A DNA stretch of 8,591 nucleotides from assembly GCA_016763235.1 (NCBI GenBank), contig JAESUE010000180.1, positions 1 to 8,591 on the forward strand, written 5' to 3'. Below the pieces are notes generated by a model. The model searched no databases and was not told the origin of the DNA. It saw only the letters and a program-made list of their open reading frames with translations. Both the position numbers and the translations under genes were made by a program. The stretch comes from Pseudomonadales bacterium (lineage in GTDB: Bacteria; Pseudomonadota; Gammaproteobacteria; Pseudomonadales; UBA3067). Of the stretch, positions 1 to 6,172 are shown piece after piece. Numbering within the stretch: position 1 is the stretch's first letter; each line of letters opens with the position of its first letter.

Positions 1-75
1 CTACTCAGCTCACGCTCAAATTCGTGCATAGCGGTGTTAAAAAATGATCATTTATGCGTATAAACTCACATTTTT

Positions 76-147
76 CGCCTTATTCTGCTCAAATTTTAAC
101 GCAATCTGAACAGTTACAGGGGTTCGCTGAATAGTTACTATTTTTAA
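76..147. repeat. Copy A of a ~65-bp palindromic-ended unit (MITE-like or fused IS ends)
   Basis: This stretch matches 2095-2155 nearly base for base in the same orientation: both contain GCTCAAATTT, AACGCAATCTGAACAG and GCTGAATAGTTACTA in the same order and spacing. The right end (126-147) is also a perfect 22-bp reverse complement of 2083-2104, the left end of copy B. The left end of this copy has decayed: the expected GTAACTATTCAGC reads as a poorly matching CCTTATTCTGC. Ends beginning GTAA are typical of IS66-type elements, so this may be an internally deleted IS66-like remnant. That family assignment is inference. Confidence 0.6.
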
Positions 148-148
148 T

Positions 149-516
149 GAATTCCGTCTGCTTACTCAGGCTTACGCTCACGGGTGCGTGTAGCTCTTTT
201 AGTGGACAGCGACGAGAGCGGTTTTCACTGTTATGTGAGCGATCAGCTCGATTACTTCTATCTTGTGATTTGTCGTGCCCAGCACGTTCAAAAGTAGGGC
301 GAATGGAGTTCTTTCTCTCTCGTTCCTGCATTTGCCTAAACTCATGAATGCGCTTGGCAAGCAAGGTACGTTCATCTTGCTGATTGCCGCGCACCTGCTT
401 GAACTTCCCTTGTAATACACAGCGTGTCCTCTATGGCGGAAAATCAGCACTTCCCTCGCTGCCTTTAGCTTATCTTTCAGGCTTGCCGTTTCTTCTTGGT
501 TAATAGCGGACTGGAT
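149..516 (-). pseudogene. Frameshifted minus-strand coding remnant of unknown family
   Basis: On the minus strand one frame is open from 516 (after a TAG at 517-519) to about 406 and reads as a plausible helical segment, ending in LIFRHRGHAVYYKG. Moving one base at about 405-412 continues it as KFKQVRGNQQDERTLLAKRI and a long Arg/Gln/Glu-rich tail down to about 149. There the frame runs into repeat copy A, so the original C-terminus seems to have been replaced by repeat sequence. The joined reading looks more protein-like than either frame alone, which suggests one frameshifted gene. I do not recognise the family; the basic, Gln-rich composition would suit a nucleic-acid-binding or mobilisation protein, but no motif shows this. 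It may also be noise. Confidence 0.3.
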
Positions 517-553
517 CTAATTTCTCTTATATTGCCAAAAAATATCAATTATC

Positions 554-568
554 GGATTTGAAAAATCC
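554..568 (-). terminator. Weak hairpin downstream of the AbiEii remnant
   Basis: GGATTT (554-559) and AAATCC (563-568) can pair around a 3-nt loop. Read on the minus strand, the hairpin lies just after the stop of the toxin remnant and is followed some bases later by ATATTTTTT. The stem is short and AT-rich and the T run is not adjacent, so it is a poor terminator candidate. Confidence 0.2.
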
Positions 569-574
569 AATCAG

Positions 575-1094
575 CTATGCAAAGTTCGCGAGTGCCCCCT
601 TAAAATCAATCATATCCTCTTCATCAGCATAGGACATAGCATCGACAAACTGGCTATATTCTTCTTCATAGAGCTTATCGTCTTTAAGGGTTTTCAAGGC
701 TTCATTCAGTGACTCCGAAAATCCTTTTCCTGTATCCCTGTTGCCCGTTTTCTGATCCTCATCAAATGACGAAATGGCAGTTGAAATAAAGAGATCCTTC
801 TCATTATCAATAACTGCGCTTAAAGCACTCAGATCATGAAGATGACGGATCATCCCTGGGTCATCATTTTTATCCCTTCTATCCCGCTTTAGAACCCTCC
901 AGGTTAAAGCGCTAAAGCAAGCCATGGCCTTTAGACAGGCTTGTACCACCGGAAAATATCGTCGTAATAGCCTCATGGCTATAGGCACTGATCGCCTTCA
1001 AGACCTGAACCGAGTACCAGTCTTTTTCGACAAAAGCCGAATCGATACCCAGCTCGATGGCAAGCTCATTGATGGTTTCAAAATCAAGCGACAT
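575..1094 (-). pseudogene. AbiEii-type nucleotidyltransferase toxin, internally deleted and frameshifted
   Basis: The N-terminal piece (1094 down to a TAG at 912-914) contains FVEKDWYSVQVLKAI followed by IFSGGTSLSKGHGLL. These are hallmarks of the AbiEii/AbiGii nucleotidyltransferase toxin family (the GG-T-S-L-S-K nucleotide-binding stretch). A C-terminal piece resumes in another frame at about 905 (VLKRDRRDKNDDPGMIRHLHDL and onward) and ends at the TAG at 575-577; HLHDL resembles the C-terminal domain of the same family. The two pieces total about 170 residues against roughly 250-300 in intact members. The segment that should follow GHGLL, carrying the RxSxDID-type catalytic aspartates, is missing. 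The likely start is the ATG at 1094, inside the end of the antitoxin frame, the overlap usual for this pair. With the active site lost and a frame change at the junction, it is almost certainly non-functional. Confidence 0.75.
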
Positions 1095-1365
1095 ATTCAA
1101 ACTTTATGGATTTTCCGTTATAGGCCATTTTCCGGCTTACGCGCCCTTTGACCGCTATGACACGGCCTGTCGGTACTTGTGTAGACTCACCGCTGTTATA
1201 GCGCTCTAGCGCTTTGGAAGGCACAACCTTGATTTTGAGCTTGTTAACCAGAGCCTCTTCGGCCAACTCGGGCAACGAAGCAACAGGAATAAATTTTCCA
1301 GTCAAAGAAGAACGACGGGGTTTTGCATAAAGCCCCTGTGTCAGGATAGTCGCCACCCCTAAAAA
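1084..1365 (-). pseudogene. AbiEi-type (DUF6088-like) antitoxin, 5'-truncated by an insertion
   Basis: The frame reads ILTQGLYAKPRR, then PELAEEAL, then PSKALERYNSGESTQVPTG and VIAVKGRVSRKMAYNGKSI. It matches the typical layout of DUF6088/AbiEi proteins: a G-x-Y-x-x-P strand after a winged helix, then P-S-x-A and G-x-S-T-Q-V-P motifs. Only about 90 residues remain and the N-terminal winged-helix DNA-binding domain is absent; the only start in frame is a weak GTG at 1356 and the frame closes at a TGA at 1366-1368. The break coincides with the hairpin and transposase fragment at 1353-1567, so an IS insertion probably removed the 5' part and the promoter. The stop (1084-1086) overlaps the toxin start, the normal antitoxin-toxin order. 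In this family the antitoxin represses its own operon, which this remnant could not do. Confidence 0.72.
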
Positions 1366-1383
1366 TCAAAGACTAGGGGGTGG
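1353..1383. other. GC-rich imperfect hairpin at the presumed left end of the IS fragment
   Basis: CCACCCCTA (1353-1361) pairs with TAGGGGGTGG (1374-1383) with one bulged G and a 12-nt loop. It lies just upstream of the transposase start at 1397 and at the point where antitoxin homology stops. Strong hairpins just inside the ends of IS elements commonly shield the transposase from outside transcription and translation. That role here is inference. Confidence 0.4.
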
Positions 1384-1396
1384 ATGTGAGTGATAA

Positions 1397-1567
1397 ATGT
1401 CGCATTATTCGTGCGAGCGCAAAGAGGCAATCCTTAAGAAGTTACTACCACCACCCAATATGACCGTTGCCGAGGTGGCACGTGAGGAAGGAATGACACC
1501 GCAAACCCTTTATAATTGGCGAGACAAGGCCAAACAATCAGGCTTGCCTGTGCCAGAAAAAAGATGA
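1397..1567 (+). pseudogene. Transposase OrfA N-terminal fragment (IS3-type helix-turn-helix)
   Basis: A 56-residue frame starts MSHYSCERKEAILKKLLPPP, continues MTVAEVAREEGMTPQTLYNW and ends PVPEKR before a TGA. This is the N-terminal helix-turn-helix of IS3/IS911-type OrfA proteins: a Y-S-x-E-R-K-E-A-I-L-K-K-L-L start, an E-V-A-R-E-E-G recognition-helix turn, then T-L-Y-N-W-R. OrfA proteins are normally about 90-110 residues and are followed by a DDE-type OrfB. Both the remaining OrfA part and OrfB are absent, so this is a dead remnant. It probably marks the insertion that truncated the antitoxin gene to its left. The start is the ATG at 1397, preceded by GTGAG at 1386-1390. Confidence 0.75.
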
Positions 1568-1880
1568 CAAAATAAGTATTCTCAGCAATATGGGAATCGT
1601 CAGCATCGGTGCGGTAACAGCAAGACGTACTACCGAGCACCTCTAAAAATAGTCATCTTTCGTAGGAGCAAGGAAACACCGCACGAAAAGCCGCAGCGTA
1701 TAAGGCATGCCGGAAGATTCGAGCACAGAACTGGCGCAGCTATCGCAGAAAAGTGCATTTTCAGAATTCCCCTTGAGATAAACACCCACAAAAACGCTGC
1801 CTTCCAACAGCTCGTTGCAAGGCAGCTAAAATCATGTCTATTACCCAGCCTCCATGAGTTCAAAATAGCACCTACTGCCT
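1568..1880 (+). other. Unassigned stretch with overlapping open frames on both strands
   Basis: In the frame of the OrfA fragment, the sequence stays open after the TGA at 1565 until a TAA at 1878-1880, giving about 103 codons without a convincing start. A minus-strand frame is also open between 1630 and 1863 (77 codons, TTG start) and encodes a Cys/Trp/Ser-rich peptide of the kind often seen as an antisense shadow. I recognise neither. Given its position between IS remnants, this is most simply leftover mobile-element sequence. No gene is claimed. Confidence 0.25.
1614..1628 (+). repeat. 15-bp direct repeat, copy 1 (partner at 2044-2058)
   Basis: GTAACAGCAAGACGT occurs identically here and at 2044-2058, 430 bp apart. 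A short AT-rich AAAAATAGT follows each copy (about 1646 and 2085). An exact 15-mer repeat is not expected by chance in a window of this size. It may be a remnant of duplicated element ends. Confidence 0.5.
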
Positions 1881-1890
1881 AATGGAGTAG

Positions 1891-1921
1891 CGTATATTCA
1901 CAGCATTATGGTGAATATACG
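1891..1921. repeat. Perfect 11-bp inverted repeat with 9-nt spacer
   Basis: CGTATATTCAC (1891-1901) and GTGAATATACG (1911-1921) are exact reverse complements around AGCATTATG. No T run follows on either side, so an intrinsic terminator is unlikely. A regulator-binding palindrome or a mobile-element sub-terminal structure are the alternatives. The 8-bp arms TAACGACA (1926-1933) and TGTCGTTA (1963-1970) form a second inverted repeat just to the right. No gene is supported between 1881 and 2082. Confidence 0.5.
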
Positions 1922-2043
1922 GTTCTAACGACACATCTAAACCAACAACCACACCCCAAGCATGTCGTTAATCCTCACTGATACCTACTTATATTTGATA
2001 TCGATCATAAAATGGTACTTTTTCCTATCGTATGTTATTCCCT

Positions 2044-2058
2044 GTAACAGCAAGACGT
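2044..2058 (+). repeat. 15-bp direct repeat, copy 2 (partner at 1614-1628)
   Basis: This is an exact second copy of GTAACAGCAAGACGT. It lies 25 bp left of repeat copy B. Confidence 0.5.
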
Positions 2059-2082
2059 CTTATCATGGGCGCTTAAATAGAT

Positions 2083-2160
2083 TTAAAAATAGTAACTATT
2101 CAGCTCAAATTTGAACGCAATCTGAACAGCTACAAGGCTCGCTGAATAGTTACTAAAAAT
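2083..2160. repeat. Copy B of the palindromic-ended unit, intact terminal inverted repeats
   Basis: TAGTAACTATTCAGC (2090-2104) and GCTGAATAGTTACTA (2141-2155) form a perfect 15-bp inverted repeat around a 36-bp core that is shared with copy A. The whole unit is about 66 bp, too small to encode anything, and resembles a MITE or two abutted IS ends. Its right edge lies less than 100 bp upstream of the operon's first start codon, so it may contribute promoter or insulating sequence. Confidence 0.65.
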
Positions 2161-2250
2161 AACGGACTGTCATTAAAAAATTTCTAACAGTTAAAACTGC
2201 CACCTTATTTCAACGCACTCTCTCCCTAACTACTACGTTAATGGTGATTT
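2161..2250 (+). promoter_or_regulatory. Leader of the five-gene operon; promoter presumed here, not resolved
   Basis: This AT-rich stretch is the only non-repeat sequence between the repeat unit and the first gene, so the promoter is expected here or within copy B. I see no clear -35/-10 pair; TAAAAAATTTCTAACAGTTA is merely AT-rich. The ribosome-binding site for the ATG at 2251 is weak (GGTGAT at 2243-2248, close spacing). This may point to low or regulated translation of the large first gene. Confidence 0.3.
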
Positions 2251-5145
2251 ATGAACAGGATTGAAAAAGCATTAGGCGATATTTCATTACGAAATCGCGC
2301 ACTGGTTACTGAAAAGCTTCTCGTAACAAATTTCCACCCGGCTGAATTAGCACCAGAGTTTCACCGTCAATATGAACACAATCCTGAAAATGCAAATAGG
2401 CTTGCCGCAGCTTATGCCGTTACGTTAAAAAATGTTGCCGAACATCGCGCACTGTTTCAAGACATTGTTTTAAAGCCACAGGATGAACGGCGACAACTGA
2501 TAAAAGGCTACCGCTCTGCAGGACAAGGAAAGGGTGTTGTACACGCCATAAGCCAATTGCCCCGAAAACAGGGCAAAACCTTAATGAAAGACATGATCAC
2601 CACTGATGACGGACAAAAAGATGAGGCGGCAATTCAGGATGTTCTAGGCTGGTTACGTGATGCCGGTGCCGAAATGCGAAAAATACAAGCCGTTAACGAC
2701 GATCATATAGAAGACCCTAACAGTGACACAGATTCCGCTGTAGTCGAGTTTTTGGGCGATGTGGTTGATGCAATATCAGACGCGGTAACTGCGGTAGTCG
2801 ATGCAGTCGTCGATGCTGTTGAAGCAATCATTGATGCCGTCGGAGATTTGGCAAGTGCCTTAGGCGAAATTCTTGTAGATGTTGTCCACTGGGTTGCGGA
2901 AGAAGTCGCCGACCTTGTTCAAGCTCTTTTTCAAGCAGCTGTAACCGTTACAGAAATGGTCGCAGGGGCAGTACAAGCAGGCTACCAAGTTCTTAAGAAA
3001 ATAATCAAAGGTCTTGAGGATATTGGACGCGCCATGTTTGAAATGCTGGAAGCCGCATTTTCCTTCGTAAAAGAAGGCCTCATCATGACATTAAACGCCA
3101 TCGACAACCTCGGGCGTCAACTTGGTGAATTTTTGAGTTGGATGGCGACTAAAACCTACAGTATTATTGCACGTGGTATTGAAGCCCTATTAGAGATAGG
3201 CAAAACCATCGGCAATATTTTGGAACAAGCAGCAAAATTTGGATACACCTTAATTCGCAACTCTATTCAAGCGTTATTTGCGCTAGGCATAGCCATAGGC
3301 GAAATACTGGTGACATTAGTGACTCGCCCTGCCGACGTACTTAACGCAGCCATTAGAGCATTCACCGAATTGGGTGAAACATTAGGCAGCTTACTTGATG
3401 AGGCCGTCAACGTAGGTCAGGAATTCTTGGAACGCGTCGCGAGAGGTGCAAGAAACATTGGCATTGAGCTTGTTGATTTTATGTCTTATGTCGCAGATGC
3501 TACGATCGAAATTGGTGCCAAGATTTTAGATGGCATTATGGATGCCGGCACAACGCTGGTTGATGCCTTTATATCAATGGCCCAGTTGGGCGTGAATGCA
3601 ATGAAGAAAATCGTTGCGGCTGCATTTGAAATCGGCGAAACCTTATTAAGTGTATTAAAATCCGTTGTAAATATAGCGTTTGATACCCTGAAAATGGTTA
3701 TCAAGGCTGCCTTTGAGATTGGTAAAACCATCGTAGAATTTGCCGCAGAGATGGTGAAATTCACCTATAAACTGTCTGCTCGTTTGATAGAGGCCGCACT
3801 GGATGCAGGCGCAACGGTTGCCGAGTTACTTGAGAGCATTGCCGAGGAAACCTACTTTGTATTGCGTCGCATGGTCAATGGAATACTGCAAGCCTTAGGC
3901 CCCGTTGGTGAAGTGTTTCAATGGCTGATTGATCGCGGTGAAGACCTCGCCTCAGATCTTTGGGAAGAAACCCTAAAAGCCATTCGTTTTGTTAAGCACT
4001 CCGTCACCGAAGCCTTAGACTGGGCGTTTAATCAAGGAGAACAATTTTTTGAACGAATGGTGGAGCTTGTCGAAACCATTGGCTCCGCACTTTACGAAGT
4101 CATTGAATGGGCAAAAATTGCTGGCGATGCAGCACTAGAGCTATTAGGTGAAGTCACCCAGCGTTTAAAAAATTCCGTTAGTTATATTCTTTCCTATATA
4201 GAAAATGATTTTCTTGAAGGTGTCCGCTCTATTATTAAAGGTGCCCTTAAAGCAGGGTATGAGCTTGCAAGCCTAGTCACCTGGATGGCGGGGCGCACAT
4301 TATCTGCAGCCATCGAGGTTGTGGGCGCGATGATAGAGTTTGGTGTTGAAATTGGCGCAATATTGGCCGAGACTTTGGCACACCCAGATCGCGTTCTTGA
4401 AAATGCAGTGCGGGCATTACGGGCCGCAGAGAAAGCCGTCAACGACATCATGGCAGCCGCAGAAGATCTTGGCGAAGATGCTTACCGTGAAACGGTCGCC
4501 ACGCTCTACGAATTGGGTGACTCTGTTCTGGAAATACTAGACGGCGCACTGGAAATCAGCCTCGGTGCCGTTTTCACTGCGACCAGTATTCTCTTGGAAA
4601 TGACCGGCAGCTTCCGCTCTCTTACCACCACAGAAAGACAACAAGCCCAACGCGTTTTTGGCAACAACCTACCCTATAACGACATCCAAATACATGTCGG
4701 CTCTTGGCTAGCGGAATTAACCACCTGGGCACAAGGAAACCCCAATGCCATCACGACAATGCGCGTGATTCATTTCCCAGCAGGAACCACCATTAACAAC
4801 CCACCCAGTGGAGACCCAACCAGCAATGGCACCATGGACTGGCTAATCCATGAGTTAACGCATGTATGGCAGGGCGATAACGATGGCCCTTTCTATCAAG
4901 CTGAAGCACTGTGGGATCAAAACGTGGGTGACGGATACGATTATAGCGATGGAGAAGCCAATGCCGGTGCCCCAAACTTTACCGGTGAAGCCGCAGCACT
5001 AGGCAATGCCGCAGCCGCAGGCAAAACGTTTGCCGATTATAATCGGGAACAACAGGCAAGCATCACAGCACACTACTACTGTCGTTTAAGGGATGGCGCT
5101 GACGCAAGTGCTTGGCTCCCCTTTGTTAGCCCTCTGGCAGCATAA
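2251..5145 (+). CDS. 964-aa amphipathic 29-residue repeat protein with C-terminal HELTH peptidase-like domain
   Basis: Three parts are visible. Residues 1-160 are a hydrophilic, mostly helical N-terminal region without a signal peptide. Residues about 163-785 are tandem 29-residue repeats rich in Ala, Ile, Leu, Val and Glu, with a Gly or other small residue recurring every 29 positions (for example 259, 288, 317, 346, 375, 404, 433, 462, 491, 520). Residues about 787-964 form a separate domain with VFGNNLPYNDIQIHV, then WLIHELTHVWQ (His867, Glu868, His871: an HExxH zinc site), an acidic loop, and FADYNREQQASITAHYY. The HE-x-THVWQ plus EQQA pattern resembles a putative metallopeptidase domain seen in Rhs- and eCIS-associated bacterial proteins; Glu885 or Glu933 are candidate third ligands. 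There is one Cys only (944). It is the first gene of a coupled operon with a C25-like protease and ACP/KS genes. A membrane-active toxin, a lipid-associating scaffold or a tape-measure-like protein are all possible; I do not recognise the full-length family. Confidence 0.9.
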   Translation: MNRIEKALGDISLRNRALVTEKLLVTNFHPAELAPEFHRQYEHNPENANRLAAAYAVTLKNVAEHRALFQDIVLKPQDERRQLIKGYRSAGQGKGVVHAISQLPRKQGKTLMKDMITTDDGQKDEAAIQDVLGWLRDAGAEMRKIQAVNDDHIEDPNSDTDSAVVEFLGDVVDAISDAVTAVVDAVVDAVEAIIDAVGDLASALGEILVDVVHWVAEEVADLVQALFQAAVTVTEMVAGAVQAGYQVLKKIIKGLEDIGRAMFEMLEAAFSFVKEGLIMTLNAIDNLGRQLGEFLSWMATKTYSIIARGIEALLEIGKTIGNILEQAAKFGYTLIRNSIQALFALGIAIGEILVTLVTRPADVLNAAIRAFTELGETLGSLLDEAVNVGQEFLERVARGARNIGIELVDFMSYVADATIEIGAKILDGIMDAGTTLVDAFISMAQLGVNAMKKIVAAAFEIGETLLSVLKSVVNIAFDTLKMVIKAAFEIGKTIVEFAAEMVKFTYKLSARLIEAALDAGATVAELLESIAEETYFVLRRMVNGILQALGPVGEVFQWLIDRGEDLASDLWEETLKAIRFVKHSVTEALDWAFNQGEQFFERMVELVETIGSALYEVIEWAKIAGDAALELLGEVTQRLKNSVSYILSYIENDFLEGVRSIIKGALKAGYELASLVTWMAGRTLSAAIEVVGAMIEFGVEIGAILAETLAHPDRVLENAVRALRAAEKAVNDIMAAAEDLGEDAYRETVATLYELGDSVLEILDGALEISLGAVFTATSILLEMTGSFRSLTTTERQQAQRVFGNNLPYNDIQIHVGSWLAELTTWAQGNPNAITTMRVIHFPAGTTINNPPSGDPTSNGTMDWLIHELTHVWQGDNDGPFYQAEALWDQNVGDGYDYSDGEANAGAPNFTGEAAALGNAAAAGKTFADYNREQQASITAHYYCRLRDGADASAWLPFVSPLAA
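2737..4605 (+). repeat. About 20 tandem 29-codon repeats within the 964-aa protein
   Basis: Aligned on the small residue of the x-I/L-G-x-T-L/I-x-x-x-L core, units fall at residues 172, 201, 230, 259, 288, 317, 346, 375, 404, 433, 462, 491 and 520 without a single insertion. They continue with small shifts at 550, ~579, ~607, ~637, 669, 698, 727 and 756. Examples of the core are LLEIGKTIGNIL, LFALGIAIGEIL, FTELGETLGSLL, AFEIGETLLSVL, AFEIGKTIVEFA and LYELGDSVLEIL. A second small residue recurs 14 positions later (G244, G331, G389, G447, A476, T505, T534, G741), so each unit divides into 14+15-residue halves, about four helical turns each. Nucleotide identity between units is low, so the repeats are old or strongly diversified. 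Confidence 0.85.
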
Positions 5146-5159
5146 TGACGCATCTGTTC

Positions 5160-5165
5160 AGGAGC
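5160..5165 (+). promoter_or_regulatory. Ribosome-binding site deciding the protease start
   Basis: AGGAGC lies five bases before the ATG at 5171 and is a good Shine-Dalgarno match. An upstream in-frame ATG at 5093 would overlap the first gene by 53 nt and has no comparable site, so 5171 is preferred. Confidence 0.65.
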
Positions 5166-5170
5166 CTTGC

Positions 5171-6172
5171 ATGAAGCGCGAAGGCTTCCTCATAGAAAAA
5201 ACAGCGCGTATTACAGTCGTTGCTCCAAGCCGGGCGATGGCTGTTCTCCACGAGCTGCTAGAATGTTATCGGCAAAATTACGATGTCACCTTGGTTCAGT
5301 ATGAAAACGTATTAGACAAAAAGGCACTTTATCGTTTATGCGATGACACCGATGCCCATGCCGTTCTTTACGTTACCAACCGGCGTTATTCACCACGAAC
5401 ACTACTCGATGGCCCCGTCATTACATCAAAGAGTGGAAGGAAAATCGTTGTTGGCATGATCCCCTATGTCAACGATAAAGACCTAGCCACCTTCGCAACA
5501 GCTGCGAGTAAATCTCACCGGCGTCACAGTCATAAAACAAAAAGCACCCTGCCTAAGTCTGTCGTTATTCTTTCCCAATGGAGCCGTCGCTACCTTCGAT
5601 TAGCAGATAGCCTAGAAGCAAGCCTTCAAGGAGATCAGGGCCATGAAAATACAGCGCAATCCTACCGTTGGACAAGTGATCATTTAGTGCGTGAAGATAT
5701 GGTAGACGGATTAAATGCAGGCTTCTCGATGGCCGTTTATTTAGGACATGGGCGCTCTACTGGCTGGGTTGGTTATAGAGGAACCCGAACACATCATTTT
5801 CAAAATGCCAACAAGGAATGGGACGAGCCACTAGGTGCGCTTTTTTCTTTAAGCTGCGAAAATGCCAGTCGAAAAAATACCGGGCTTTCTTTTGCTGAAT
5901 CGTTACCGCTGCTTGGCGTATGCGCTGCCAGCATTGGCGCAGTGGGTAAAACACAGCATATTGATAACATGAGATGGGCACTCAGTATTGGCCGAGCGAT
6001 ATCTGGCGGCGCAAATTCAGTTGATCAGGTAATACGCTCACTGCCCTGCGAAGCGAAAAGTAGTTTAAATATCTATCGAGTAATTGGTGATCCCATCGCA
6101 CCGCTTACCGCACACCCCCAAGCGGATAAACGTGCGCGAACATTAATGAGTAATGAAAGAAAATATGGTTAA
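5171..6172 (+). CDS. Peptidase C25 (gingipain)-like clan CD cysteine protease
   Basis: The 333-residue product shows the clan CD signature: a hydrophobic strand leading into His-Gly (MAVYLGHGRS, His193-Gly194) and a second strand leading into the nucleophile (LFSLSCEN, Cys229). The later NIYRVIGDPIAPL matches the conserved GDP near the end of C25 catalytic domains. Residues 1-110 carry alternating strands and helices that could be the N-terminal subdomain; 113-128 are a basic His/Lys/Ser-rich linker that might be a processing site. Secreted gingipains carry a signal peptide, a prodomain and a type IX secretion tail; none is visible, so it probably acts in the cytoplasm. The gene starts 25 nt after the repeat-protein gene and overlaps the ACP gene. 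The neighbouring repeat protein is the obvious candidate substrate (inference). Clan CD enzymes often prefer Arg, Lys or Asp at P1; the preference here cannot be read. Confidence 0.78.
   Translation: MKREGFLIEKTARITVVAPSRAMAVLHELLECYRQNYDVTLVQYENVLDKKALYRLCDDTDAHAVLYVTNRRYSPRTLLDGPVITSKSGRKIVVGMIPYVNDKDLATFATAASKSHRRHSHKTKSTLPKSVVILSQWSRRYLRLADSLEASLQGDQGHENTAQSYRWTSDHLVREDMVDGLNAGFSMAVYLGHGRSTGWVGYRGTRTHHFQNANKEWDEPLGALFSLSCENASRKNTGLSFAESLPLLGVCAASIGAVGKTQHIDNMRWALSIGRAISGGANSVDQVIRSLPCEAKSSLNIYRVIGDPIAPLTAHPQADKRARTLMSNERKYG

Noticed and set aside
42..53. Palindrome AAATGATCATTT as an operator
   Set aside because: It is an AT-rich palindrome of ordinary length with no gene start nearby to regulate; it could easily be chance.
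1..63. Plus-strand frame 1 open to a TAA at 61-63, possible 3' end of a gene entering from the left; also a minus-strand ATG at 29 reading out of the window
   Set aside because: Only about 20 and 9 codons are visible respectively, with no recognisable motif, so neither can be supported as a gene.
1630..1863. 77-codon minus-strand frame as a real gene
   Set aside because: TTG start, no ribosome-binding site, Cys/Trp/Ser-rich composition typical of antisense frames, and no recognised family.
1921..1975. Possible integron attC site (TTCTAAC ... GTTAATC with complementary arms)
   Set aside because: The outer 7-mers do not fit the RYYYAAC and GTTRRRY consensus, the inner arms do not form a second paired box, and there is no cassette arrangement or integrase in the window.
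2251..5145. Phage tail tape-measure protein
   Set aside because: Long helical repeats alone would fit, but no tail, capsid or chaperone genes are nearby and the neighbours are a protease and acyl-chain enzymes; the HELTH domain is also not typical. Kept only as a distant alternative.
5093..5170. Longer N-terminus of the protease starting at 5093
   Set aside because: It would overlap the upstream gene by 53 nt, lacks a ribosome-binding site, and the added residues are translated from coding sequence of another frame; 5171 has a good site.
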